NCBI GenBank assembly: GCA_033961575.1
Contig: CM066736.1
Coordinates: forward strand, 89,201,352 to 89,265,351
Direction of reading: 5' to 3'
DNA from: Aselliscus stoliczkanus
Lineage: Eukaryota > Chordata > Mammalia > Chiroptera > Hipposideridae
Length of the DNA stretch: 64,000 bases
The notes under the pieces were generated by a model. That model worked only from the letters and a program-made list of their open reading frames with translations. It had not been told where the DNA came from and searched no databases. Each line of letters starts with the position of its first letter. Within the stretch, counting starts at the first letter, position 1. The position numbers and the translations under genes were made by a program. Shown here in pieces: positions 1 to 11,205 of this stretch.

Positions 1-3000
1 AACAGGGCACAAGGTACTCTCCCTTCTTGCTATCCCCTGGCAAAATCCCCAACACTCTCTGCTCTCTTCTCATCTCTCAACCTGTAACAACCCTGGGGCT
101 TTGGGGCGAGGGGCCACAGTTCCGGTCCCTGGACAGATACTTAAGAGACAGATCAAGGCTGGCATAGGATAGGCAGGCCCGGAGTGGAGGCCGCAGCTAT
201 GAAGAGCCTTCTGGGGAAGGGGAGTCAGAGCTATTGGCATTTTCCATGCTCTGTGAGGTACTGATAGGCAACTCCTTCATGTTGAAGCTGAACCACGAGA
301 GACAAAGTTGGCCAAAATTATACAGAGATTTGGGAGCAAATCCAGTACAAAATCCTGGGTCTCCTAACCTCCAGCCTGATGTCACTTCCACAAAGGACAG
401 AAGGTGAGGACTGTTACCCAGGCCTAGGAACAGGCCCATCATCACTCTGACCTTACTCCCGATGATTCTACCAGGGTTTATCCCTTCAGGAAATGGGCCA
501 AAGGGGTCAGATTGACGTCTGAGACCTCTTTGCTTCTAAGTTCTCAGGCTCTCACGCCTAGCCCATACTGGGGTATCTATGATTTAGAACTGACATTGCT
601 GGACAGACAGCTATCCTGGCCCTGTCTTAGCTGAGGAGCTCCTCCTTTAGCCTCTAGCTCCTAGGGAGATGCCCTACCCCCCATGACATGAGGACAAAAG
701 AGGAAGCTGGATCCTGGACAGGAAAACCAATCTGTTCTGGCCCAGGCTTTGTCTTTGGTTTCCCTCCTCCCAGACCTCTACAAGCCTCACCACTACTGAG
801 TCTGTCTACATGGTGTATGGAGGGAGGGGTCTTCAGTTTGGGCCCTGGCCCCCATCTTCTTCCCAGAGGCCTAGCTACCCTCATTCTAATATCTTCTCAA
901 CCATCTCACTACAGCCACAACCTCTCATACCTTCCTGCTCATGACCCCCTAAAAGCTCACACAAGCCACCTGATTTGCCCTAATAACTTGCCAGAAATAA
1001 CTCTCCAGATTCTAGATTCCCAACCAGGATTTGTGACAATCTCACATCAACCACTTCTTTTCATGTGAGGATCTTGCCTTTATTTCTTTAGCCAAGAACT
1101 CAATAGCAGCTTCCTAGGTTGCAGGCACCTTCCCGCAGCCCACACCACCTCCACTCCCCCCACCCCACCCCCACCCCGCCATGATACTTTCCCATTTAGA
1201 CCCCTCCTACCCTGGTCATATTTTTTCCAGCAATGACTCTCTTGCAATTAGCTCAAACCTCCAGTGGGACCTGATCTTGACTGGGAGAAACCCTCTCATC
1301 CATCCTATCGTTCCTCTCAGAGACCTGTGGATTACTCAGTTATACAGAATCCTAAAATAAGTACCAGTTCGCAGGCAGGGAGTCAGGACTTCTGGGTGGT
1401 TTTTTATTGAGCCGTGATGCTGGGAGGGTGTCTTGCATGCGAGATTTCCTCCCAGCGCCAAACTCCCTATACCTCCCAGAAATGAGAGTAAAAGAGACTG
1501 GTGGGTGGAAGAAGGGACAGTTCATGGCAGAGGGCAACTGTGAATGGAAAAGGACAGAATGGGGAACAGGAATAGCCCTTAAATCTAGCTGTGCTTGGGT
1601 ATCCCAAGAGTAGCACTTGCTGCCCTTTTTTTTTTTCTTGTGGAGAGAAATGAATAGAGTAGACTGGAGGAGATAGAAAGAAGCAAGATCTCACAACATG
1701 CATACCAAAGGCTTGAGAAAAGAGCTCTAGAATGGGGACAACAAGAGCTTACAGAGCCAGTCTGGACCCAAGTTAGACTCAGGAGAAAGTCCTGATAAGA
1801 GAGGGAATAGCATCCTAGGTAAGAGGGGGAATATCAAGGATGCCTGAAGACAGAGGGATCAGCAGGCTACAGAGGACTTATTGTCACCAAAGCCCTGATG
1901 CAGCCCAGGGCATGTAGGTGCCCATCCTGGGCAGGCCCTGGAAGGCAGCAAGCAGGGAAGAGGGGCAGATACCTTTGCCTCACACCCCTCTTCTTTTCCA
2001 GAATTGGCACTAAAACAGGTAAGACTGAAATTAGAACAGCTGTAGTCTTTCCTCCAGAATCCTGCCTTTGCCTCCTCCCTTTCTTTCTGTCACACCTAAC
2101 TGACCTGGTGTCATCCTCCCCACTGGGCGGTGCTGTAACCAGTAAGCACTGGAATCAGGGACCTTCAGGCTGTCCTCCAGTCTCCAGGCCTGGCCTCTTG
2201 ATCAAGCATCCAAGGGTCTGGGTGATTTTGATTTCCCACGGGCTTCTCACCAGTCTTATTACTGTGTCACTCTACCCTGACCACCACAGACTGCTTCCTC
2301 CTAACCTAACCACAACCTCACCCACTGCAGGTTCCCTTCATTCTACCGGCTTCCCCTGCTCTGGGCCCTCTCAAGGCTGAGAGCAGTTATTTTGTCTCCA
2401 AGAGATAAAAATGTCGACACACAGACACTTGCACGCACATACACAAAGAGAGGTTTTCCAGCCCTTTAATCATCTCTATTACTGGGAGGTTGCAGCTTGC
2501 CTCTCTGAGCTGGGGAGGTTTGAAAAGGCTCTCAAACTCACCAAAGATCCTGACCCTAAAGCTGGGGATAAGTGGCTGAAAGGAAAGGAGACAGAGGGAT
2601 CAAAAGAATGAAGAAAGATGGAAGAAGCAAGAGGGTGGATATGTCTGTGGGAGTCAGAAGCTGAGCAAAGAAGCGGGGGCAGGTAGGCTGCAAGGGACAG
2701 AAATGGACAAAAGCGCAGGGTAGGTGAGAGGTCAGGGCCTTCGCATGACTGTGTGTTTGTTGGAAAAGAAACTGAAGAAGATTCGAGAAGAAGGTGATGG
2801 AGGGTTGTGGGTAGAGTCTGAAGAAGGAATGGAGGAAGACAAAGTGAGAATGTACAGAACTCAGGGACTAACAATGAGGGGTGGAGGCGGGTGGCAGGAA
2901 GACTAGGAGATGGCTCCCAATTATTTCCCAAGGCCACAGAACCCCTGCTGCCTCCCAGAAACCCTATGATTCTCTCCATCTCCTGAAAATAGTGCTGCTC

Positions 3001-3832
3001 TCAGTGATGCCATCTTGTCAGGGACTATCAGTATCTCTGAATGAGAGTCCTTCTACCTCTAGTCACAGGCTAAGCCCAGGCCCTTTCCCTTCCTCAGTTT
3101 ACCCCCAAAACAGCAAGGCCAGGCACCCCTCAGCCAGGCACAGCGGATGTTTGCTCACTAAATACTTGTTGTTTGGTTCCATGGATAGAGAGGTTGGGCC
3201 TCCGGACAAAACATACGGAGAGAAAGACTAGGGTCAGCGAGGCTGCCTGCGCCCTCCTCCTAAGTGCAGAGGGGCCTTGGGCTGCAGCCTGCGAGCAGGG
3301 TCTGGGTTGGTACCTATCTTCCAGGGGGGGAGCTCCTCCTCTGCAGGCTAGGGCTAAAGGCCAGACACCGCCCCCCTCTCAACCTCACAAATGTCACAAG
3401 TGCTGGAGCAGTGGGAGCGCCATTTCCAGCCCAGGGCATCCCCCCCACACACACACACTTCAGAACAGCACCCCAACTTCTGAGGACACTCTACCTCTGA
3501 GTCCCACACCCCAACTCTAAGCCCTTCCACTTCAGAGACTTTTTTCTCGGGGCGGGAGACCTCCGGTCTCAGGGGTCCCTGGCGGCTTCAGGGAGCCGGT
3601 ACCGCCGCCCACGGTAGAGGAACCCATCCTCCGGGAGCCGCCGCCGGCTCGCAGTGGCTCGGTCCCCGCCCCGCCCGGCCGGCCGCGCCCGCGCAACTTG
3701 CAGTGAGCCCAGAACCTCCCGCCCGAGGCCTCCCGCAAGCAAACTTCCCGGCCCGACGCCCGTGCCCAGTCTCGGGCCGGCCGGGCTCCCTTCGCCCGGG
3801 TCCCCATCCCGCCGGCCCGCGCCGGGCCTCAC
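1..3832 (-). other. RHOG: Predicted RHOG intron 1 (5' part), no coding exon seen
   Basis: This stretch lies downstream, on the minus strand, of the splice donor at 3833/3832. It has no recognisable exon. I looked for the single RHOG coding exon (a Rho-family GTPase with a P-loop) in the open frames and did not find it, so it must lie left of position 1. The sequence is mostly unique, with short C-rich and purine-rich stretches (for example 1144-1180 and 2590-2900) and no bat SINE. The assignment depends on gene order known from other mammals, not on coding sequence. Confidence 0.6.
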
Positions 3833-4150
3833 CTGGAGCCCTCCCCGCCGCGGGGGAGCTGGGGGCGGCGGCTGCAGCAGGCGGCTCGAGAAGGAAGTGA
3901 GAGCGGGAGGCCGGAGGAAGTGGGGGGGGCGGGCCCGGCGACCGGGGCGGGGCGCGGGGGCGGGCCGGGGCGGGGCCGCACCAGGAAGTCTGCGGACCGG
4001 CCCCCCCCACCCCCAGCCTCGCCCCCGCCCCGGCCCTGGGCTCCCCGACCCCAGCCCTCTCTGCCTCTGAGGCTCTTCAGGTCAGATCCCCCAAGGTCAG
4101 GCCTGCCCGTCTCCTGCTTGTCACCCCCATCCCGGTACAGGCCCTAGCCT
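3540..4150 (-). promoter_or_regulatory. RHOG: CpG island and promoter, predicted RHOG
   Basis: This is a very GC- and CpG-rich island with many GC boxes (ggggcggggc-type, about 3936-3980) and three ETS-type AGGAAGT sites, at about 3892, 3914 and 3981. That composition is typical of a TATA-less housekeeping promoter. On the minus strand it is followed by a consensus splice donor. In human 11p15.4, RHOG lies head to head with STIM1, about 13 kb between starts; here the island is about 9 kb from the STIM1 island, which fits. An unrelated or bidirectional transcript cannot be excluded. Confidence 0.65.
3833..3930 (-). other. RHOG: Predicted non-coding exon 1 of RHOG
   Basis: Read on the minus strand, the island ends in GGCTCCAG followed by GTGAGG, an excellent donor with the last exon base at 3833. 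The upstream edge is not defined by the sequence; I placed it just inside the GC-box and ETS cluster, as expected for a short 5' UTR exon. No ATG-led frame here resembles a GTPase. RHOG encodes a Rac-like small GTPase acting at the plasma membrane, and its coding part sits in a later exon. Symbol by synteny only. Confidence 0.55.
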
Positions 4151-4678
4151 AGGCGCTAAGCTTTTGTCCCCCTCCCCGCATCTCGCCCCCACCAAGCCCT
4201 GCGGGAAGATGCTGAGAACAGGCGCCCCTAGGCCTGCTGCCTTCAAGCCCAGGCGTCTAGCGATATCCGAGGCTCGGCCTTGGCCAGAATGGGTCAGGCT
4301 GGGGCAGTCCCCACCCCTGCCCCGAGCCCCGAGGGAGTGCGGAGTGTGGTGATTCAGCAGTAGGAAGGCCCTAGACCCCTGGGGAGAGTGCGGAGACGGG
4401 GGGGGAAGGGGAGCTGGCGTCAGCACCCGGGTAAAGACAAGATCAGCAGAGGCGCAGGCGGAGCCGCGGGCCCCAAAAACAGGATGTCGCGTCGTCGTTC
4501 CGCACCCGGCCACTCAGCGCGCTTGTGCTCTGGGGAGGGGGCGGGGCGGACAGAGGACGTGGGGCTCCCCGCGCCCCCTCTTCTCTCGCTGGAGCGCGCA
4601 ACTGCTTGGGCAGAAGGGCCGCACCCAGGCTTGAGATCCTGCTCCGGCTCTGGGGACCTGGCGGGTGGGCAGACTCGT
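4151..4678. other. GC-rich shoulder of the RHOG island
   Basis: Still CpG-rich, especially 4440-4570, with a GC box near 4535. It has no recognisable exon and could be an upstream part of the promoter region. Confidence 0.5.
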
Positions 4679-4694
4679 GGGCGCCCTCTGGTGC
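4679..4694 (-). promoter_or_regulatory. CTCF-like motif
   Basis: The minus strand reads GCACCAGAGGGCGCCC. It matches the core CCASYAGRKGGC at 11 of 12 positions, the mismatch being the first base. It sits at the outer edge of the RHOG island. Confidence 0.55.
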
Positions 4695-4893
4695 TTCTGT
4701 TCCCAGGCGCTGCTCTTGGAGCTCTGACTTGAGAATGAACGTCCTTAATTCAACACAAACTTTCCGAACGTCTACCACGTGCAGAGCCCAGTGGTAGGTG
4801 CTGTATAGGAAAACTGAGAGGCGCTTCAGACAGGCTCACTGTCTCCAAGAGTCTTTCTAGATGAAGAGGAAGAACAGCGAAAATAGTGTAACC

Positions 4894-5003
4894 TGGGCTG
4901 GCGGAGTGGCGCAGTGGTTAAGAGCTGGCTTGGGATGCCAGAGACCCAGGTTCAGATCCCACATATGAGGGCCAGTGACACTGCCCTCTTTAAAAAAAAA
5001 AAA
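4894..5003 (+). mobile_element. Bat tRNA-derived SINE, head-only type
   Basis: The element runs from the tRNA-like head (A box 'tggcgcagtgg', B box 'ggttcagatccc') to 'gacactgccctc' and an A tail. It is flanked by perfect 9-bp duplications, agtgtaacc at 4885-4893 and 5004-5012. This is the only sense-strand head-only copy in the window and lies outside STIM1. Confidence 0.93.
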
Positions 5004-5012
5004 AGTGTAACC

Positions 5013-5493
5013 TTTTTGAGCCTCAATTCTGCCTTTGGTAAAACAGAATAACCTTCTTCATCCTGTACTTGTGAAGATAACATGAGAATGGATGTTAAAG
5101 GCCTGCTGTCAATGCCTGGCTCAAAGTAAACACAAAACAAATGTCTTTTTAAAAAAAATCACACTAATAAAAGAATGAGTTCCCTAAACACAGTGTGCCT
5201 GCCCACATCTTTGGGTCTTTACCCATTCTGTTCCCTCTGCCTGACTTCTTTTCTGTATTGAATGCTAGGGGAAAAAATAAACTTATTTTTTCACAATATG
5301 ACCCTAATAAACTACTACCTGCCTGGCCACCATCCTCACTCCTCCAACAAGCACACACACACCACCTCTACCACAAACTTAATAGTCTGTCTTAGAGCTA
5401 TCTGGTGGAAATATGGGAGCCAAATATGTAATTTAAAATTTCCTAGTGATGACACTTTTTTAAAAAGTCAAAAAAAAAAAGGTAATATTAATT
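5013..5493. other. Intergenic, nothing recognised
   Basis: AT-rich unique sequence with short A runs. I see no exon and no repeat that I can name. Confidence 0.5.
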
Positions 5494-5938
5494 GTTTTTA
5501 AATTAGGGAATTGGGGAGAAGGACCAGCCAAGTTGTTGTTCTTCAATCTTAGTTGTACAGGGCACCTATCACCATCTGGCTGTCCATCGGCAGCTCTTGA
5601 CCTCTAATCTCAAGGTGCTGTGTTACAATCTTAGTTGCGGGTGGGCATAGCCACCATCCCATGCGGGAATCGAACCAGCAGCCTTGTTGTTAAGAGTACA
5701 CGCGCTATCCACTGAGCTATCTGGGTGGCAGCTCAAGCTCAAGGTGCCGAGTTCATTCTTAGTTGTGGGCAGGCATAGCCCACCATCAAACAGGCAGTCT
5801 TGTTACTAGGAGCACATGCTCTCACCAGCTGAGCCATCCTACCACCTGTGGGCAGCTCAGCTTGGGTGCAGCTCACTGGTCCATGTGGGATTCAAACCGA
5901 CAGTCCTGTTGCTCAGAGCTCACGCTCTGAAGCTAACT
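5494..5938 (-). mobile_element. Composite SINE with three tRNA-like heads
   Basis: On the minus strand three tRNA-like units follow one another: a truncated one near 5938-5870, one near 5850-5775 with 'gatggctcagctggtgagagc', and one near 5729-5660 with 'tagctcagtggatag' and 'ggttcgattcc'. They are joined by 'caactaagattga' linkers and end in a 'ccccaattccc' tail. The copy is diverged and therefore older than the head-only copies. Confidence 0.8.
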
Positions 5939-6385
5939 TTTTTTTTTTTTTTTGATTTTTTATTGGGGAATTGGTGGAGGGGAACAGCGTTGGGGAATCG
6001 GGGAAGGGGAACAGACAAGTTGCTGTCTTTTTGTTCTTCAGTTTAGTTGCGGAGGCTGTTGCTTCACTGTTGGTATCGTCATTGCGCTCTTCCCGGATGA
6101 GGCAGATCGGTCGCTGGCCTCTGGATGGTCGCTCACCGCGGCTATTGGCAGCTCACGCTTGGCTGCCAGCCGCTCACGCTGGCTGTGGGCCACTCACTGT
6201 AGCCTATGGCAGCCCACTGCAGCAGGGACTGCAGCCTACACCATCACCGGGGCTCGCACAGCCCAGCTTCATGTGGAGCTGTTGTTAGCTGTAGAGGACA
6301 GTGTCACTGGCCCTCATGTGGGATCCGAACCGGGGCCACTGGCTTCCAAAGCCAGCTCCCAACCAATGCGCCACTCAGTCAGCCC
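5939..6385 (-). mobile_element. Bat SINE, long type with AATAAA tail
   Basis: Full-length inverted copy. The plus strand begins with a T run and 'tattggggaattgg' and ends with the head 'gccactcagtcagccc'. It abuts the trimeric element directly, and I find no clear target duplication. Confidence 0.88.
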
Positions 6386-6752
6386 TGGTCCTGGATTCAA
6401 ATCCTGGTTGTGTGACTTATATTGTGACCTTTGACAAATCACATGACCTCTCTCATTCATTCCTTGAATACATATTTATTGAAAACATTTTCAGGTATCG
6501 TATCATACTAATGATGCAGTGGTGAAAACATGGACTCTAAGTCCAAATCCAGATGTAACCAGCAAGGAAGGTAGATATTAAACTGGTAATCATACAAAAG
6601 CACAGAGTGCTGTAAGAACATATAACAGAGTCATTTAGTTTCACTTTAAAATGGGAATGACAATACTGTGTGCTCTGTGGGATTGTGAGGATTAAATGAG
6701 ATAATACAAGTGGAGCATCTAGCAGATTGCCCAGGGTACAACAAATAAACAT
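6386..6752 (+). repeat. MIR fragments, split
   Basis: 'Cctggattcaaatcctgg' followed by a tgtgac...cttt...caaatcac core is the MIR head and core. The MIR 3' part ('gaggattaaatgagataata', then 'aacaaataaacatta') is found near 6690-6752, after about 180 bp of unassigned sequence. Confidence 0.65.
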
Positions 6753-7569
6753 TAATTTCTCTGTATCCCCATGGTGGTTTCAGGTTTTCTTCCTGACCAA
6801 TTTCTCCCTTTTTCTCAAGGTCAAAAATGCTAAAGCTGATTGGGTCCCTCTAAAAGAGCAGGATGGAGACAGACAGGAAGAGAAGGGCCCTGAACTGATC
6901 TCACTGCCCTGGTAGCTTCCAAATGGGTCTTCACAACTTAGTCCTCATTGAGCTCTGGCTCACCAGGGGCCCACCAGGGTTTTCTGCTTGGCCCCAGTCC
7001 CAGCCTCTTCAGGCTAACCCTAAATCTGAGCTTTCCTTTGCCTCTGATGTGGCTCCAGGGACTCAACCTTCTTGGGGTTCCTCTTGATTCTTTGTTCTTC
7101 CTTCTCTCAGTCTGACTGAGGAGTAGTAGTCTCCCCATCATTGCTACCCCCAAAGACAGCCTGATGTCCCATTTTTGTGACATGGGAAAATGATGGGCAA
7201 GACTGAAGATAGCAGAGAAAACAAACATGGGAAATGACAAATGACACTAAGTTCTAGAGTAGCATCCTACGGTCTCTTGTTCCTGATTCCCTTGGAGGAT
7301 TTAACTGGGTGGGGGGAGGGGCAACCGAGGGCATGTCTATTCTCCAGGCGAGTCCCTTCTCCCAGGCAGGCAGAACACGAGGACACCTTTGCATCTTTGA
7401 GGTTCTCCAAACTGGGTGGTGGAAATTCCTCCTTCTTCAGCCCTGGGGTATTCAGGAGCAACTTAGTTTGCCCAGAGTCACACAGCAGAGCCAGATGTGA
7501 ATTCAGGCAGTCTAATTCCAGAACCCCTCACCCTCACCCACCCATGTGCCTCTGCATAGCTTCTGACTG
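6753..7569. other. Intergenic, unique sequence
   Basis: No exon or named repeat recognised. The 60-140 residue open frames here show no family resemblance. Confidence 0.5.
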
Positions 7570-7762
7570 CTTTAGGCAGTTACTCGTCCTTCTTCTGTGC
7601 TCCCTCACCTGCCCCTGTACCAATTTCTCTCAAGACATTATCAACAAGTACAAGTTCTCTCCATATATATAAAATGTTCCCTGAAAACTGAGCTCTTTGA
7701 GGGTATGAACTGGGTTGTTACAAACAGGTACTCAGTAGATGTTAAATGAATGGGTGAACATT
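7570..7762 (+). repeat. LINE-2 3' end fragment
   Basis: It contains the typical L2 tail order: a gagctctttgaggg motif, then 'actcagtagatgttaaatga', seen here in degraded form. Confidence 0.5.
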
Positions 7763-8099
7763 GGCAGTAAGATTCTAGAACTGATTCTGGCAGGGGAGAT
7801 TATTCTCTTTGTGAAGCTAGCCTGGGAAGAGTTGTTAGAAGCCAAGATCTCTCTTTCTTTATTCCCTACCCAGTTAGACCCTGGGCAGCTTCTCAGTGAT
7901 AGCTGTACGTTCCATATTTGGACACCAGGGAGCTCCACTGATAACACAGTCCAGACTCAGGGATTCTTATTTCTGAGTCAGAGATTTAAGACCATTACAC
8001 TTCTGCTGAAGATTCTCTCACTTTCCAAATGAAAGCTATTGGTAACCAGGAACCCTGTGATGTAGTAGAATGACAGCTAGGCTGCTGTACAGAACACAC

Positions 8100-8345
8100 A
8101 TAATGCATTCTTAACTCAGTCATTCATTCACTTTTATTAAGTACCAGGTATGTACTGGGTAAAGTCCTAGCCTGGAGAATATAAAGATGAATGAAATGCA
8201 GTCCTTAATGAGTGTAAGGGCTAATGTGGAAGACAGATACTTATTAGATAATCACAATCCAGTTATATAAGTACTCTAAGGTATAGAAGAAGACTGGAGA
8301 GACAGGGTAAGTCAGGGAAAGTGCCGAAGGAAGGAAGGGGTGACT
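8100..8345 (-). repeat. LINE-2-like ancient fragment
   Basis: Inverted L2-type pattern: 'ttattaagtaccaggtatg', then a gagaatataaagatgaatga-like stretch and a gacagatac block. Strongly diverged. Confidence 0.45.
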
Positions 8346-8494
8346 TCTGAGCTGGTCTTTTTGTTTTCTTTTTTAAAAACTAATCATAACTTCTAGTTTA
8401 TGTTAGGCTGTCATCATTTGTCAAGGTATGGGTGCTTTTATTTCACTTGAGCTGAGAGTTGAAGGATGAAAAGGAAATCCCAAACGAGAAAGAG

Positions 8495-8640
8495 AGCTTG
8501 ATATGGTTGCCACGTCATCTTCTCAGCCTCAGTTTCCTCCTCTGTAAAATGAGTATAGCATCTATCTTATCTAGCAGAGCTCTTGTGGGGGAAGAGATGA
8601 GATAATAGATATAAAAGCTTTTGCAAATTGTGGAATAGAG
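8495..8640 (+). repeat. MIR fragment
   Basis: 'Cctcagtttcctcctctgta' followed by an atgag...gatgagataata block is the MIR core and 3' part. Confidence 0.65.
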
Positions 8641-9077
8641 GCATAAGAATTCTTCATCCAATTTGATTTAATCAACATAACATCTGCAGACTATCAGGAG
8701 CAAAGCCCTCAGAGTGATTCAAGAGAGATACACCTGGCGCATGGTAAAGGCTTGGTATATGTTTAAAAATGATAAAGATGAAAAATAAAAAGCTCTCTTC
8801 TTGTGGACATTACACTCACATGAGGACCCAACTTGGAGCTATTGAGGTGAGAGTCACAACTTCTGATCCAGGCAGTTACATGAGGTCTCAGGATTATCCT
8901 GTCTTCTAGAATATTAAAGCTGAACTGGATCAATAATCTGGTACCTACCCATCCTATAGTTGGGGAAGCTGAGATCTAGAATGGAACTGGCTTTTCTTAT
9001 GTTATATCATGATCTTGGAGACAAAGAGGAGACTCGAATGTTTTTCTTATTGTCCAGGGCATGGCTTTGGCTCCCAG

Positions 9078-9945
9078 ACAATATTTATTTTTGTTTTTAA
9101 TTGTGGTAAAATACACATAAAATTTACCATCTTAACCATTTTTAAGTGTACAGTTCAGTTGTGTTAGGTATATTCACATTTTTTTGCAACCAATCTCCAG
9201 AACTCTTTTCATCTTGCAAAACTGAAACTATACACACATACATTGAACAATTCCCTATCCTCCCCTCCTCCCAGCCCCTGGCAACTGCTCTCCTACTTTC
9301 TGTCTCTGTGAAATTCATTACTCTAGGGATCTCATATAAGTGGAATCATAGCATTTGTCTTTTGTGACTGACTTATTTCACTTAGCATAATGTCCTCAAG
9401 CTTCATCTGTATAGTAGCATGTAGAATTTCCTTCTTTTTTAAGGCTGAATAATATTTCATTGCATGTATATGAGGTCTGACAATTAAGTTTGTGAACTTG
9501 TTGCAACAATGTTGTTAACCAGAAATATTGAAAGGAAGACATTTTGATGACATTCATGACATCAAGGGTAATATGACGACAGCTCTGATGGCCATTCCAG
9601 AAAGAGTTCCAAAATTGCTTTGATGGGTGGACTAGGCACTGGCTTTGGTGCATAGCTTCCCAAGGGGAGTACTTTGAAGGTGACCACAGTGATATTCAAC
9701 AATGAGGTATGTAGCGCTTTTTCTAGGATGAGTTCGCAAACTTAATTGTCAGACCGCGTATTCCACATTTTAAAAAATCCATTCATCTGTCCATGGACAC
9801 TTGGGTTACTTCCAACATTTGGCCATTGTGAATAGTGCTGCTATGAACATGAGTGTATAAATATCTCTTTGACACTCTGCTTTCAATTTTGGGGGGTATA
9901 TACCCAGAAGTGGAATTACTGTATCATATGGTAATTCTATTTTTA
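9078..9945 (-). mobile_element. L1 3' end, inverted, split by a mariner element
   Basis: The plus strand carries the familiar complement of an old L1 3' end ('ttgtggtaaaatacacataa', 'aagtggaatcatagcattt', 'atgtgaatagtgctgctatg'-like). Sequence continuity resumes after the insertion at 9471-9758. No intact ORF2. Confidence 0.8.
9471..9758 (+). mobile_element. Mariner-type deletion derivative
   Basis: It begins 'tgaggtctgacaattaagtt' and ends with the complement 'aacttaattgtcagaccgcg', giving inverted termini of about 20 bp inside TA duplications (9469-9470 and 9759-9760). One plus frame near 9600-9690 reads WLWCIASQGEYFEGD, like the C-terminal end of mariner transposases. Most of the transposase is missing, so it is non-autonomous. 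It sits inside an older L1. Confidence 0.85.
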
Positions 9946-10327
9946 GTTCCCAGGCACCATTTTAGCCTCACAGGAAATGCAACAGGTTCCAAAATGTTCA
10001 AGGTCTTGATGTGAAAAGTTAACAGACATTCACTTCCCGCCTGCAAGATCCAGGCTCTTTGTACTAAATGGGTTATGTGTTTATACCCCGCAAAGAAATC
10101 TTGTGGTAGTTAAGAGAAGTGATGCAGTTGAGTTTAAAGAAAGCTGTGTTAAGCGTGCTTTCCTTTCCATTTTTCTTGTTTGTTTTCTTGGACAAATGAG
10201 TGAACAGGCAGGTTGGTTGGCTTAGGCAAAAACGACAAATTACTAGTCTGAGTGATTAATTTATGCTGCAGATGTGTTTTGTGTGGCCTATACAAGGTTT
10301 TCCACTTTATTATTATTTTTAAATATT
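9946..10327. other. Intergenic, nothing recognised
   Basis: Unique AT-leaning sequence between the L1 fragment and the SINE pair. Confidence 0.45.
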
Positions 10328-10745
10328 TTATTGGGGAATTGGGAAGGGAACAGTGTTGGGGAATTGGGGAAGGGGAACATTGTGTTTTTCCAGGACCCAT
10401 CAGTTCCAAGTCAAGTTGTCCTTCAATCTTAGTTCTGGAGGGCGCAAGCTCAGCACCAAGCAAGCTCAGCTCCAGTTGCTGTTTTCAATCTAGTTGGGGG
10501 GGAAGGCGCAGCTCACAATCCCATGCGGGAGTCAAACCAGCAACCTTGTTATTAAGAGCAACCTTGTTATTAAGAGCAACTTGTTAAGAGCATGCACTCT
10601 CACCAGCTGAGCCATCCTGCCAACCGTTTGCAGCTCAGCTCGGGTGCAGCCCAGCTTGGGCACAGCTTACTGACCCGTGTGGGAATTGAACCATGACCCT
10701 GTTGCTCAGAGCTCCAGTTCTAACCAACTGTGCCACCCGGCCAGC
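10328..10745 (-). mobile_element. Composite SINE with two tRNA-like heads
   Basis: On the minus strand head 1 ('gccgggtggcacagttggtt') is followed by head 2 ('ggcaggatggctcagctgg'), then a 'caactagattgaaaacagc' body and the 'ccccaattccccaataaaat' tail. Head 2 holds an 18-bp tandem duplication (10541-10576). Confidence 0.85.
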
Positions 10746-10756
10746 TGGTTTTACAC

Positions 10757-10872
10757 TTTTTTTTTTTTTTTTTTTTTTGAGGGCAGTGTCACTGGCCCTC
10801 GTATGTGGGACCGGAACCGGGGCTGCTGGCTTCCCAAGCCAGCACTTAACCACTGTGCCACTTGGCCAGCCC
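10757..10872 (-). mobile_element. Bat SINE, head-only, inserted beside the dimeric SINE
   Basis: Perfect 11-bp duplications, tggttttacac at 10746-10756 and 10873-10883, flank the T tract plus head. It landed at the 5' edge of the older dimeric copy. Confidence 0.93.
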
Positions 10873-10999
10873 TGGTTTTACACTTTTAAAAATTAGTTGC
10901 TAATACTAAAAAAAGAGATATGTCATATAAAAGTCCAGTTTTCCATCTTCTCTTAAAGATGATCCAGCAATACTGGGTCCACCTTCCTTCCTGCTCTGT

Positions 11000-11205
11000 C
11001 CAGTGTGCCACAGTGCCTACCACTCCCTATTATTCCCACCTACTTCACTCAATTTTATTACCTATCTGCCCGCTTTGCCATTTGAGTTTAAGACCTTTGG
11101 CTCAGAGCATAAGTCTACTAAAACCTATGTTAGGAGTTCATCCTCTGTTCTGGTCAATTTCCCAGCACATAGTTATTATTCAATAAATATTTGAGTGAAT
11201 TAACT
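11000..11205 (+). repeat. LINE-2 3' end-like fragment
   Basis: A degraded L2 tail: '...cccagcacatagttattattc', then 'aataaatatttgagtgaat'. Confidence 0.45.

Noticed and set aside
1898..2380. 160-residue open frame in the RHOG intron
   Set aside because: No resemblance to RHOG or any family I know. It is on the strand opposite to RHOG, with average composition.
3588..4070. Overlapping 130-140 residue frames on both strands in the RHOG island
   Set aside because: Low-complexity Pro/Arg/Gly translations of GC-rich DNA. Several frames are open at once, which indicates composition, not coding.
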